Made by a program: the position numbers and the translations under genes
NCBI GenBank assembly: GCA_038254525.1
Contig: JBBSGC010000027.1
Span: 1 to 18,618 of the forward strand
Reading direction: 5' to 3'
Origin: JBBSGC01 sp038254525
GTDB lineage: Bacteria > Actinomycetota > Actinomycetes > Propionibacteriales > Nocardioidaceae
Length of the DNA stretch: 18,618 nucleotides
Shown here: positions 1 to 7,491 of the stretch, piece by piece
How positions within the stretch are numbered: the first letter of the stretch is position 1
Layout: each line of letters opens with the position of its first letter
The notes under the pieces: model-generated
Seen by the model: the letters and a program-made list of their open reading frames with translations, nothing else
What the model was told of the DNA's origin: nothing
Database searches by the model: none

Positions 1-373
1 CGCGTCCTTCGGCTCGCTGTTCATGGTCTCCGGCAAGCGCTACTCCGAGATCCACACGCTGGGGGCGGATGCGGGCACCCGCCGGTCCCTGGAGTACTAC
101 TCGCAGTCCTACCTGCGCTTCGTGTGGAGCCTCGCGGCGTCCGTCACGATCATGGCCTACAGCCTGTGGGCGTTCGGACAGGCCCGGGCCGGGGGCATCC
201 CGTGGGAGGAGATGTCGGTGGCGCCGTTCGTGCTCGGGCTGCTGCGCTACGCCGTCGACATCGACCGCGGCTCAGCCGGCGCCCCCGAGGACATCGTCTT
301 CGGCGACCGGGTGCTGCAGGTCCTGGGCGCCACCTGGGTCGTGCTGATCGTGCTCGCGGTCTCCCTGCGGTGA
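1..373 (+). CDS. ubiA: UbiA-type decaprenyl-phosphate phosphoribosyltransferase, C-terminal part
   Basis: The 5' end lies outside the window; reading in frame from base 2 gives the last 123 residues. This integral-membrane enzyme transfers phosphoribose from PRPP to decaprenyl phosphate, the first committed step toward decaprenylphosphoryl arabinose. The visible segment has the family's C-terminal pattern: a KRYSE motif after a membrane segment, then SYLRFVWS and a PFVLGLLRYAVDID segment, a PEDIVFGDRVLQ motif, and a last hydrophobic helix ending in SLR. This matches what I recall of M. tuberculosis Rv3806c. Its TGA stop overlaps the GTG start of dprE1 by 4 bases (GTGA), so the two are probably translationally coupled. 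The dprE1/dprE2 context supports this role over a generic UbiA prenyltransferase. The missing N-terminus means the PRPP- and Mg-binding motifs cannot be checked. Confidence 0.88.
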   Translation, partial: ASFGSLFMVSGKRYSEIHTLGADAGTRRSLEYYSQSYLRFVWSLAASVTIMAYSLWAFGQARAGGIPWEEMSVAPFVLGLLRYAVDIDRGSAGAPEDIVFGDRVLQVLGATWVVLIVLAVSLR

Positions 374-1734
374 CCGAGCTCGGCTCACTGAGCGGCTGGG
401 GGCGCACCGCGCCCTCGACCGCCACCGTCGTTGCCGCGCGCGACGTCGAGGACGTCGTGACTGCGGTGACCGCGGCCGGCGCGCGCGACGACGGCCGTGG
501 GGTGGTGGCCCGCGGTCTCGGGCGCAGCTACGGTGACGCCGCCCAGAACGCGGGCGGGCACGTGCTCGACATGACCACGCTGGCCCGGATCCACTCCGTC
601 GACGGCGAGGCCGGCACCGTCGACGTCGACGCCGGGGTCAGCCTCGACACCTTGATCCGGACGTTGCTGCCGTTCGGACTGTGGATCCCGGTGCTGCCGG
701 GGACGCGGCAGGTTACGGTCGGCGGTGCGATCGCCGCCGACGTGCACGGCAAGAACCATCACGTCGCGGGCTCCTTCGGTCGCCACGTGCGCACCCTCGA
801 CCTGGTGACCGCCGACGGCTCGGTGCGCCGGCTCGGTCCGCAGGGGCCGGACGCCGACCTGTTCTGGGCCACCGTCGGCGGCATGGGGCTGACCGGCGTG
901 ATCGTGCGGGCCACGGTCTCGCTGTTGCCTGTCGAGACGGCGTACTTCGTGGTGGACACCGAGCGCGCCGACGACATCGACGACCTGATGAGCCGCCTGT
1001 CGGCCAATGACGACGCCTATCCCTACTCGGTCGCCTGGTTCGACTCGATAGCGACCGGTCCCCGGATGGGCCGGGCCGTGCTGACCCGCGGGCGCAGCGC
1101 GGTGCTCGACGACCTGCCGCCCCGACGGCGCGCGCGGCCGCTGCACTTCGACGCACCGCGGCTCGGCACCGTGCCGTCCGGGCTCCCGCCCGGGCTGCTG
1201 AACCGGGTCACCGCGCGGGCGTTCAACGAGCTGTGGTTCCGCAAGGCGCCACGACTGCGTCGCGGCGAGGTGCAGAACATCACCACGTTCTTCCACCCGC
1301 TCGACATCGTCGCGCACTGGAACCGGCTCTACGGCCCCCACGGCTTCTGCCAGTACCAGTTCGTCGTGCCGTTCGGCGCCGAGGCGGTGTTCCGGCGGGC
1401 GGTCGCGCTGATCGCGGAGTCCGGCCACCTCTCCTGTCTCAACGTGCTCAAGCGCTTCGGGGCTGAAGACCCCGGTCCGTTGTCCTTCCCGACCGCCGGC
1501 TGGACACTGGCCGTCGACCTGCCCGTCCGGCCTGGGCTCGACCGGCTGTTCGCGGCGCTGGACGCCCTGGTCGTCGACGCTGGTGGCCGGGTCTACCTGG
1601 CCAAGGACTCCCGTCTCCCCGCCGCGGCGCTCGCGCGGATGTACCCGCGGCTCGACCAGTTCCGGGCGGTACGCGCGGCGGTCGACCCGCACGACGTGTT
1701 CCGGTCCGACCTGGCCCGTCGGCTCGGACTCTGA
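370..1734 (+). CDS. dprE1: Decaprenylphosphoryl-beta-D-ribose 2'-oxidase DprE1
   Basis: This FAD-dependent oxidase of the VAO/PCMH fold oxidises the 2'-OH of decaprenylphosphoryl ribose to the keto intermediate that DprE2 then reduces. It has 454 residues; the M. tuberculosis enzyme has 461. The FAD domain shows ARGLGRSYGDAAQN near residue 45 and HGKNHHVAGSFGRH near residue 125. The C-terminal part holds the catalytic lysine in LAKDSR (K412, equivalent to K418 in M. tuberculosis). The residue 31 positions before it, equivalent to the benzothiazinone-target Cys387, is Ala381 in the motif GWTLAVD. The GTG start at 370 was chosen because it overlaps the upstream stop and gives the family length; the longer frame from 124 only reads out of frame through ubiA. 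I am confident of the family and fairly confident of the substrate because dprE2 and ubiA flank it. Confidence 0.93.
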   Translation: MTELGSLSGWGRTAPSTATVVAARDVEDVVTAVTAAGARDDGRGVVARGLGRSYGDAAQNAGGHVLDMTTLARIHSVDGEAGTVDVDAGVSLDTLIRTLLPFGLWIPVLPGTRQVTVGGAIAADVHGKNHHVAGSFGRHVRTLDLVTADGSVRRLGPQGPDADLFWATVGGMGLTGVIVRATVSLLPVETAYFVVDTERADDIDDLMSRLSANDDAYPYSVAWFDSIATGPRMGRAVLTRGRSAVLDDLPPRRRARPLHFDAPRLGTVPSGLPPGLLNRVTARAFNELWFRKAPRLRRGEVQNITTFFHPLDIVAHWNRLYGPHGFCQYQFVVPFGAEAVFRRAVALIAESGHLSCLNVLKRFGAEDPGPLSFPTAGWTLAVDLPVRPGLDRLFAALDALVVDAGGRVYLAKDSRLPAAALARMYPRLDQFRAVRAAVDPHDVFRSDLARRLGL

Positions 1735-1754
1735 CAGCCTCGAGCCTCCGCGTA

Positions 1755-1780
1755 CCCCCCGCCCACCCGCCCGTCCGCCC
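1755..1780 (-). other. G-quadruplex-capable tract between dprE1 and dprE2
   Basis: On the minus strand this stretch reads as five runs of at least three G. Four of them (complement of 1755-1772) are separated by single bases, which is the G3N1 arrangement known to form very stable parallel quadruplexes. The plus strand is correspondingly C-rich. It sits in the 62-base dprE1-dprE2 gap, just upstream of the dprE2 ribosome binding site. The G-rich strand is the transcription template, so any effect would act on DNA rather than on the mRNA. Formation in the cell is inference. Confidence 0.5.
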
Positions 1781-1786
1781 GTCCGC

Positions 1787-1792
1787 AAGGAG
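1787..1792 (+). promoter_or_regulatory. Shine-Dalgarno site fixing the dprE2 start
   Basis: AAGGAG lies four bases before the GTG at 1797. It is the only good ribosome binding site in the short dprE1-dprE2 gap and supports GTG 1797 as the start. Confidence 0.7.
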
Positions 1793-1796
1793 AACC

Positions 1797-2552
1797 GTGA
1801 TCGACGCCCTCGGTACCCCTCAGTCGCTGCTGCTGCTCGGCGGCACCTCCGACATCGCGCTGGCGATCGCCGACGCCTACGTCGTGAAGGCGCCGCTGCG
1901 GGTCGTGCTGGCCGCCCGCCCCTCGCCACGGCGGGAGCAGGCGGCCGACGCACTGCGAGGTCGTGGCGCGCGTGTGGAGGTGCTCGACCTCGACGCGCGG
2001 GAGCCGCACACGCATGCCGGCGTGGTCGCGGCCGCCGCGACCGGTGGTGACATCGACGTGGCCGTCGTGGCCTACGGGATCCTCGGCGACAACGAGTCGG
2101 CCTGGACCGACGTGGAACACGCGGTCGAGCTCGCCGAGGTCAACTACGTGGGGCCGGTGGCCACGGGAGTGGCGCTCGCCGCCCAGATCCGCCGGCAGGG
2201 CCACGGGGTGGTCGTTGCGCTGTCCAGCGTGGCCGGGGAGCGCCCCCGTCGGTCCAACTTCGTCTACGGCTCGACCAAGGCCGGCTTCGACGCCTTCTAC
2301 ACCGGGCTCGGCGAGGCGCTGCGCGAGCACGGGGGACGGGTCGTCGTCGTGCGCCCGGGGTTCGTGCGTTCGAAGATGACCGAGGGGCTGCCCGCGGCCC
2401 CGCTCGCGGTGACCCCCGACCAGGTGGCGGACAGGGTCGTCGAGGCCGTGGCGTCGGGCGCCGAGCAGGTCTGGGTGCCATCGACGATGCGGGCGGTGAT
2501 GGCGGGGCTGCGGCACCTGCCCAGACCGGTGTTCCGCCGGCTGCCGATCTGA
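1797..2552 (+). CDS. dprE2: Decaprenylphosphoryl-2-keto-ribose reductase DprE2 (SDR family)
   Basis: This short-chain dehydrogenase/reductase, 251 residues, reduces the keto product of DprE1 with a nicotinamide cofactor to give decaprenylphosphoryl arabinose, the arabinose donor for cell-wall arabinan. The Rossmann motif is LLLGGTSDIALAIA near residue 10. The catalytic Ser is in SSVAGERPRRSNF, and the Tyr/Lys pair is in the following VYGSTKAG (near residues 158-163). The RPGFVRSKM motif after the active site is typical of this subfamily. The protein matches the M. tuberculosis family size of about 254 residues. It follows dprE1 in the same order as the mycobacterial locus, 62 bases downstream. 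The next gene starts two bases after its stop, so dprE2 and the GtrA gene are surely cotranscribed. Confidence 0.93.
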   Translation: MIDALGTPQSLLLLGGTSDIALAIADAYVVKAPLRVVLAARPSPRREQAADALRGRGARVEVLDLDAREPHTHAGVVAAAATGGDIDVAVVAYGILGDNESAWTDVEHAVELAEVNYVGPVATGVALAAQIRRQGHGVVVALSSVAGERPRRSNFVYGSTKAGFDAFYTGLGEALREHGGRVVVVRPGFVRSKMTEGLPAAPLAVTPDQVADRVVEAVASGAEQVWVPSTMRAVMAGLRHLPRPVFRRLPI

Positions 2553-2554
2553 CC

Positions 2555-2953
2555 GTGCGCAGCCAGGCGCTCCGCTTCATCGCCGTCGGCGCGTTCACGG
2601 CCGTGACCGACTTCGGCACCTACCGGGCGCTGCTTGCACTCGGCCTGCCGATCACCCCGGCCAAGGCGTGCGGCTTCGTGGTGGGGACCACCCTGTCGTA
2701 CCTGCTCAACCGGGCCTGGACCTTCGGCGCCAGGCGGGTTCCCCACGCGGTCGGCCGGTTCCTCGCGGTCTACGCGGTGACTCTGGTGGTCAACGTCGCG
2801 GTCAACGCCGCCTGCGTGAGCCTGCTCAGCGGTATCGGCGGGCGCATCACGCTCAGCTGGCTGGCCGCGCAGGCGGTCGCGTCCGCACTGAACTTCATCG
2901 GCATGCGCTACGTGGTGTTCCCGCAAGGCCGCGCCGCGCCGGTTGATGTCTGA
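2555..2953 (+). CDS. GtrA-family small membrane protein (Rv3789-like)
   Basis: A 132-residue protein with four probable membrane helices, roughly residues 7-28, 35-53, 65-87 and 96-118, and the GtrA-family features ALRFIAVGAFTAVTDF at the N-terminus and SYLLNRAWTFG in the middle. GtrA proteins are thought to move polyprenyl-linked sugars across the membrane. In mycobacteria the homologue Rv3789 adjoins dprE1 and has been proposed either to flip decaprenylphosphoryl arabinose or to anchor the arabinosyltransferase AftA. Its position directly after dprE2 supports a role with that lipid-linked arabinose here. The GTG start lies two bases after the dprE2 stop. Its own stop falls just before maf and overlaps possible earlier maf starts. 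Which of the two proposed functions applies cannot be read from the sequence. Confidence 0.85.
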   Translation: MRSQALRFIAVGAFTAVTDFGTYRALLALGLPITPAKACGFVVGTTLSYLLNRAWTFGARRVPHAVGRFLAVYAVTLVVNVAVNAACVSLLSGIGGRITLSWLAAQAVASALNFIGMRYVVFPQGRAAPVDV

Positions 2954-2960
2954 GCGCCGA

Positions 2961-3566
2961 ATGCGCTACCGCCTCGTGCTGGCGTCGGCGTCGAGCAGCC
3001 GGCTGGCCACCTTGCGCGCGGCCGGCCTGGACGCCGAGGTGCTCGTCTCGGGCGTCGACGAGAGCGCCTTCGCGGCTGCCGGCCCGGCGGCGCTCGCGCA
3101 GGCACTGGCGGTGCGCAAGTGCCGGACCGTCTCCGGGCGGCTCGCGCCGACCGGGCCGACTCTCGTGGTCGGCTGCGACTCGGTGCTCGAGCTCGACGGG
3201 CTCGCCTACGGCAAACCGGCCGACGCGGTCGAGGCGGTCGCCCGCTGGCGGCGGATGCGCGGGCGCTCCGGGGTGCTGCACTCCGGCCACTGCGTGCGGT
3301 TGCTCGACAGCGGCGCGGTCAGCGAGCGGCAGGCCACGGGTTCGACCGTCGTGCACTTCGCCGAGCTCAGCGACGCCGAGATCGAGGCGTACGTGCGCAC
3401 CGGCGAGCCGCTGCAGGTAGCGGGCGCCTTCACGATCGACGGCCGGGGGGCGCCGTTCGTGCGGGCCATCGACGGAGACCCGAGCAACGTCGTCGGGATC
3501 AGCCTGCCGCTGCTGCGCACGTTGCTGGCCGGCCTGGGCGTCGCGTGGCCGGACCTGTGGGCCTGA
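2961..3566 (+). CDS. maf: Maf-like nucleoside triphosphate pyrophosphatase
   Basis: A cytoplasmic Maf/HAM1-fold protein of 201 residues; the family hydrolyses non-canonical or modified nucleoside triphosphates to monophosphates. Visible motifs are LVLASASSSRLATLR at the N-terminus (usually ASASPRR, here with two serines), VGCDSVLELDG with the catalytic-region Asp, GKP, WRRMRGRSGVLHSGH, and GDPSNVVGISLPLL near the C-terminus. The start is ambiguous. ATG 2961 puts the family motif at the N-terminus as usual, while ATG 2946 or TTG 2943 would add a few residues and overlap the GtrA stop; none has a strong ribosome binding site. Maf lies near acyl-CoA carboxylase genes in mycobacteria as well, so the link to accA downstream looks old. 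The family call is firm; the exact substrate is not known. Confidence 0.9.
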   Translation: MRYRLVLASASSSRLATLRAAGLDAEVLVSGVDESAFAAAGPAALAQALAVRKCRTVSGRLAPTGPTLVVGCDSVLELDGLAYGKPADAVEAVARWRRMRGRSGVLHSGHCVRLLDSGAVSERQATGSTVVHFAELSDAEIEAYVRTGEPLQVAGAFTIDGRGAPFVRAIDGDPSNVVGISLPLLRTLLAGLGVAWPDLWA

Positions 3567-3581
3567 CCGGCACACCGGTCA
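3564..3581. terminator. Perfect hairpin built from two convergent stop codons
   Basis: TGACCGG, then the loop CACA, then CCGGTCA form a perfect seven-base-pair stem. The left arm begins with the maf TGA stop, and the right arm ends with the reverse-strand TGA stop of the acyl-CoA dehydrogenase. It is symmetric, so it could end transcription from both sides, although there is no T tract on either side. Confidence 0.5.
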
Positions 3582-4757
3582 CTCGACCGGCAGGCCGAGC
3601 CCCCTGGCGATCAGCATGCGCTGGACCTCGCTGGTCCCCTCGCCGATCTCGAGGATCTTCGCGTCGCGATAGAACCGCGCCACCGGGTACTCCTCCATGA
3701 ACCCGTAGCCGCCGAAGACCTGCGTCGCGATCCGCGTGGCGGTCACCGCGGACTCCGTCGCGTACAGCTTGGCGATGGCGGCCGCCTGCTTGAACTGGCC
3801 GACCGAGACGCCCCCGGAGCCGATCTCGTCCTTCATCGCCGCGGCCCGGTAGGTCAGCCCACGCGCCGCCTCGGCCATCACCGCCAGGTCGGAGATCTGG
3901 AAGGCCACCCCTTGCTTGCGCCCGATCGGGACTCCGAAGGTGCTGCGCTCCCCCGCGTACCGCACGCTCAGGTCGAGGCAGGCCTGGATGCAGCCGACCG
4001 CGAGGGCAGCGATCGCCACCCGGCCGTCGTCGAGCGTGGCGAGGAACTGCGCGAAGCCACGACCGCGCTCGCCCAGGAGGTTCGCCTCGGGCACCCGGGC
4101 GCCGTCGAAGGTGAGCGGATGGGTGTCCGAGCAGTGCCAGCCCAGCTTGTCGTAGGCGGGTTCCACGACGAAGCCGGGCGTGCCGCTGGGCACCAGGATG
4201 GAGGAGATCTCGGCCTTGCCGTCCGGGCGCTGGCCGGTACGCGCGGTCACCGTCACCACCGACGTCAACGGCGAACCGGAGTTGGTGATGAACTGCTTCT
4301 CCCCTTCGATCACCCACTCGCCACCGTCGGGACGGGCTCTGGTCCGGGTGGCGCCGGCGTCGGAGCCCGCGCCCGCCTCGGTGAGACCGAAACCGGCCAG
4401 TGCGCGCCCGGCAACCAGGTCGGGCAGCCAGCGCTGCTTCTGCTCGGCGTCACCGAAGGTGAGGATCGGGTTGATCCCGAGCCCCACCGCCGCTTCCAGC
4501 GTGATGCCCATCGACTGGTCGACCCGACCAATCTCCTCGATCGCCACGCACAGGCTGGTGAAGTCACCGGCGGCGCCGCCGTACTCCTCGGGCGCGGTCA
4601 GCCCGAAGAGGCCGAGCTCGCCCATCGCCTGCACGACCTCGACCGGAAAGTAGTGCTTGGCGTCCCACGCGGCGATGTGCGGCGCGATCTGGGACTCGGC
4701 GAAGTCGCGCACCACGGCCCGGAACTCCTCATGCTCACGGGACAAGGCGAAGGACAT
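3579..4757 (-). CDS. Acyl-CoA dehydrogenase (FadE25-like)
   Basis: A 392-residue FAD enzyme that introduces the trans-2 double bond in acyl-CoA during beta-oxidation or branched-chain acyl breakdown. Motifs in order are GFGLTEAGAGSDAGATRT (substrate/FAD loop), EKQFITNSG, the FAD-binding ATQVFGGYGFMEEYPVAR, and ILEIGEGTSEVQR, whose E373 is the expected catalytic base. The frame runs open far upstream, but ATG 4757 gives the family N-terminus MSFALSREHEEFR and follows GAGGAG at seven bases. It is divergent from the acyl-CoA carboxylase gene, as in mycobacteria where fadE25 and accA3 are near neighbours. Short- or branched-chain substrates are likely from that context, but chain length cannot be read from sequence. 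Confidence 0.93.
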   Translation of the reverse strand: MSFALSREHEEFRAVVRDFAESQIAPHIAAWDAKHYFPVEVVQAMGELGLFGLTAPEEYGGAAGDFTSLCVAIEEIGRVDQSMGITLEAAVGLGINPILTFGDAEQKQRWLPDLVAGRALAGFGLTEAGAGSDAGATRTRARPDGGEWVIEGEKQFITNSGSPLTSVVTVTARTGQRPDGKAEISSILVPSGTPGFVVEPAYDKLGWHCSDTHPLTFDGARVPEANLLGERGRGFAQFLATLDDGRVAIAALAVGCIQACLDLSVRYAGERSTFGVPIGRKQGVAFQISDLAVMAEAARGLTYRAAAMKDEIGSGGVSVGQFKQAAAIAKLYATESAVTATRIATQVFGGYGFMEEYPVARFYRDAKILEIGEGTSEVQRMLIARGLGLPVE

Positions 4758-4864
4758 GACGGAACTCCTCGGTGGGTGCACAGCTGGGGCGGGTCCACCG
4801 TACGACGTCCGGTGAGCCGGAGTGCGCCCAGCCTGACGGCGCCGCGGTGGTGCCCGCGCACCCT

Positions 4865-4870
4865 TAGACT
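4865..4870 (+). promoter_or_regulatory. Possible -10 element for the acyl-CoA carboxylase gene
   Basis: TAGACT fits the actinobacterial TANNNT -10 pattern and lies 27 bases before the ATG, leaving room for the GAGGAGG ribosome site at 4887-4893. No convincing -35 hexamer is seen in the 140-base divergent gap. Confidence 0.3.
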
Positions 4871-4897
4871 CCGCACCAGCCGTTCCGAGGAGGGCCA

Positions 4898-6688
4898 ATG
4901 GTGAGCGTGCATCAGGGTTCCGGGCCACTTCACAAGGTGCTGGTCGCCAACCGCGGTGAGATCGCGGTTCGGGTCGTCCGGGCCTGCCGCGACGCCGGTC
5001 TGGCCAGCGTGGCCTGCTACGCCGAGCCCGACCGCGACGCGCTGTTCGTCCGGCTCGCCGACGAGGCGTACTCCCTCGACGGCTCGACCCCTGCCGAGTC
5101 CTACCTGGCCATCGACAAGCTCGTCGAGGTCGCCGCGCGCAGCGGCGCCGACGCGGTGCACCCCGGCTACGGGTTCCTCGCGGAGAACGCCGCCTTCGCA
5201 CGGGCCGTGCTCGACGCCGGGCTGGTGTGGATCGGACCACCGCCGGAGGCCATCGACTCCCTCGGCGACAAGGTGCAGGCCCGGCACATCGCCGAGAAGG
5301 TCGGAGCGCCGCTGGTGCCCGGCACCGCCGAGCCGGTGGCCGACGCCGCCGAAGTCGTGGCCTTCGCCACCGAGCACGGCCTGCCGATCGCGATCAAGGC
5401 GGCCTTCGGCGGCGGCGGCCGCGGGCTCAAGGTGGCCCGCGAGATGGGCTCCGTCGGCGAGCTCTACGAGTCCGCGGTGCGTGAGGCGGTCAGCGCCTTC
5501 GGTCGCGGCGAGTGCTTCGTCGAGCGCTACCTCGACCGGCCCCGCCACGTCGAGACCCAGTGCCTGGCCGACTCCCACGGCAACGTCGTCGTGGTCTCCA
5601 CGCGCGACTGCTCGCTGCAGCGGCGGCACCAGAAGCTGGTCGAGGAGGCGCCGGCACCGTTCCTCTCCGCCGAGCAGCGAGCCACGCTCTACGACTCGAG
5701 CAAGGCGATCCTGCGCGAGGCCGGCTATGCCGGTGCCGGTACGTGTGAGTTCCTCGTCGGCCAGGACGGCACCATCTCGTTCCTCGAGGTCAACACCCGG
5801 CTGCAGGTGGAGCACCCGGTGAGCGAGGAGGTCACCGGCCTCGACCTGGTCCGGGAGATGTTCCGGATCGCTGCCGGTGAGGAGCTCGGCTACGACGACC
5901 CGCCGGTCCACGGGCACTCGATCGAGTACCGGATCAACGCCGAGGACGCCGGGCGGAGCTTTCTGCCGGCGCCCGGCACGCTCACCCGCTGGCACCCGCC
6001 GGCAGGCCCCGGCGTCCGGCTCGACGGCGGCTACGAGGAGGGCGAGACGGTGCCTGCTGCCTTCGACTCGCTGATCGCCAAGCTCGTGGTCACCGGAGCC
6101 AGCCGTGAGCAGGCGCTGCAGCGCTCCCGACGGGCGCTTGCCGAGTTCGACGTCGACGGCATGCCGACGGTGGTTCCCTTCCACGCGGCCGTGGTTGACG
6201 ACCCGGCGTTCATCGGTGACGGCAGCGGATTCGCGGTCCACACGTCGTGGATCGAGACCGAGTTCGACAACCGGATCGAGCCGTACTCGGGGACGGCCGA
6301 GTCGCCCGACGAGCCGCCGCGGGAGCGAGTCACGGTCGAGGTGGGCGGCAAGCGGCTGGAGGTCGTCGTGCCCGCCGGGCTCGGCGCGTCGTCCGCCGGT
6401 GGCTCCTCTGCCGGTGCACGCGCCAGGCCCGCCCGCCGTGGCGGCAGCTCCCGTCCCGGCGCAGCCGCCAGCGGTGACGCGCTGACCTCGCCGATGCAGG
6501 GCACGATCGTCAAGGTGGCCGTCAGCGACGGGCAGCAGGTCGCGGCCGGAGACCTGGTCGTGGTGCTGGAGGCGATGAAGATGGAGCAGCCGTTGCCGGC
6601 CCACAAGTCCGGCATGGTGACGGCGCTGAGCGCCGAGGTGGGCGCGACGGTGAGCGCCGGCGCGACCTTGTGCGCGATCACGGACTGA
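4898..6688 (+). CDS. accA: Acetyl-/propionyl-CoA carboxylase alpha subunit (biotin carboxylase plus biotin carrier)
   Basis: A 596-residue biotin-dependent carboxylase subunit, the size of mycobacterial AccA3 (about 600). It has the biotin carboxylase N-domain (VLVANRGEIAVRVVRACRDAG), the ATP-grasp glycine loop near residue 170 (FGGGGRGLKV), RDCSLQRRHQKLVEEAPAP, and EVNTRLQVEHPVSEEVTG. A Gly/Ala/Ser/Arg-rich linker near residues 500-530 leads to the biotinyl domain. The biotin attachment site is EAMKME with K561. It carboxylates its own biotin and passes CO2 to a separate beta subunit (AccD), which is not in this window. ATG 4898 follows GAGGAGG at four bases, with GTG 4901 as an alternative. 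Its 3' end overlaps the convergent GNAT gene by 11 bases. Acyl preference depends on the beta partner and is unknown. Confidence 0.95.
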   Translation: MVSVHQGSGPLHKVLVANRGEIAVRVVRACRDAGLASVACYAEPDRDALFVRLADEAYSLDGSTPAESYLAIDKLVEVAARSGADAVHPGYGFLAENAAFARAVLDAGLVWIGPPPEAIDSLGDKVQARHIAEKVGAPLVPGTAEPVADAAEVVAFATEHGLPIAIKAAFGGGGRGLKVAREMGSVGELYESAVREAVSAFGRGECFVERYLDRPRHVETQCLADSHGNVVVVSTRDCSLQRRHQKLVEEAPAPFLSAEQRATLYDSSKAILREAGYAGAGTCEFLVGQDGTISFLEVNTRLQVEHPVSEEVTGLDLVREMFRIAAGEELGYDDPPVHGHSIEYRINAEDAGRSFLPAPGTLTRWHPPAGPGVRLDGGYEEGETVPAAFDSLIAKLVVTGASREQALQRSRRALAEFDVDGMPTVVPFHAAVVDDPAFIGDGSGFAVHTSWIETEFDNRIEPYSGTAESPDEPPRERVTVEVGGKRLEVVVPAGLGASSAGGSSAGARARPARRGGSSRPGAAASGDALTSPMQGTIVKVAVSDGQQVAAGDLVVVLEAMKMEQPLPAHKSGMVTALSAEVGATVSAGATLCAITD

Positions 6689-7397
6689 CCCTCCCCTCGT
6701 CCCGTGCGACGTCAACGACAACGCCACGGCCGTACGACCAGAAGCCGGAGCGCTGGCCGAGGGCGATCGAGGCTTCGTTGGTGGTCCACGCCCGGTACTG
6801 AACGAATGGGCGCTCGATGAGTGCGTGTCTGGTGGCTTCCTGAACAACGGACCGTCCCAGCCCGTGCGAACGCCAGCGCGGGTGCGTCAGGACTCCGACC
6901 GACGGCATGTCGCGCCAACGGCCAAGGCTCGCTGCCGCCAGCAGCCGGGAGTCCTGGACCCATCCGAAGTCGGCGCCTTGGGTGAGTCCGGCCTCGGCCC
7001 ATTCCATGGGGCTCACCGCCGCCCGCAGGTCCTCGAGGAGCTCAGCATCATCGGCTTGCAGGCGCCGCACCTCCGGGTGCTCCGGCCGCGGCAGTGTCGC
7101 TGCGCCGGCGTACCCGTACCAGGCCGGACCGAGCACCTGCTCGAGGCGCCGTCCGAGGTGCTGCTGCACTGCCGCAAGCGCTTCGTCCAGCCGGCCGGGT
7201 CCTTCGAGGCCGGACGGATCGAGGCCGTCAAGGTAGGCATCCGGTCCGTACGCGAGCACCCCGGAACCGCGATCGAGCTGCAGCAGGCCGACGTGGTCGA
7301 CGTGGTCGCCGGGCGCAACGCCTCCCGTGAGTAGCGCATCGACCGGGATCCCCAGCCACTGTGCCCACCAGGCGTCGACGACGGCGAAGTCCACCAC
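6678..7397 (-). CDS. GNAT-family N-acetyltransferase
   Basis: A 239-residue protein whose C-terminal half is a GNAT fold. SVGVLTHPRWRSHGLGRSVV is the beta4/alpha3 acetyl-CoA pyrophosphate-binding motif, with RSHGLG as the R/Q-x-x-G-x-G signature. NEASIALGQRSGFWSYGRG is the following motif B helix and strand. The N-terminal 110 residues are not recognised and may set substrate choice. The GTG start at 7397 has no good ribosome binding site, and a GTG one codon upstream is equally possible. The gene lies 94 bases after ppk2 on the same strand and may be cotranscribed with it. Its 3' end overlaps the convergent accA stop region. The substrate is unknown. Confidence 0.75.
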   Translation of the reverse strand: MVDFAVVDAWWAQWLGIPVDALLTGGVAPGDHVDHVGLLQLDRGSGVLAYGPDAYLDGLDPSGLEGPGRLDEALAAVQQHLGRRLEQVLGPAWYGYAGAATLPRPEHPEVRRLQADDAELLEDLRAAVSPMEWAEAGLTQGADFGWVQDSRLLAAASLGRWRDMPSVGVLTHPRWRSHGLGRSVVQEATRHALIERPFVQYRAWTTNEASIALGQRSGFWSYGRGVVVDVARDEGRVSP

Positions 7398-7491
7398 GAC
7401 AGGCTAGGTGCGCTGACCGCTCTGGGACTGATCTCGCGACAATGGGGTCGCCCCAGCAACCACAGTGCATCGAGATCGGTCGCACCAGGGT

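Noticed and set aside
4598..6847. A 749-residue antisense open frame over accA
   Set aside because: It has no recognisable domain and its composition is that of the opposite strand of a biotin carboxylase gene. Only its last part overlaps a real gene, and in another frame.
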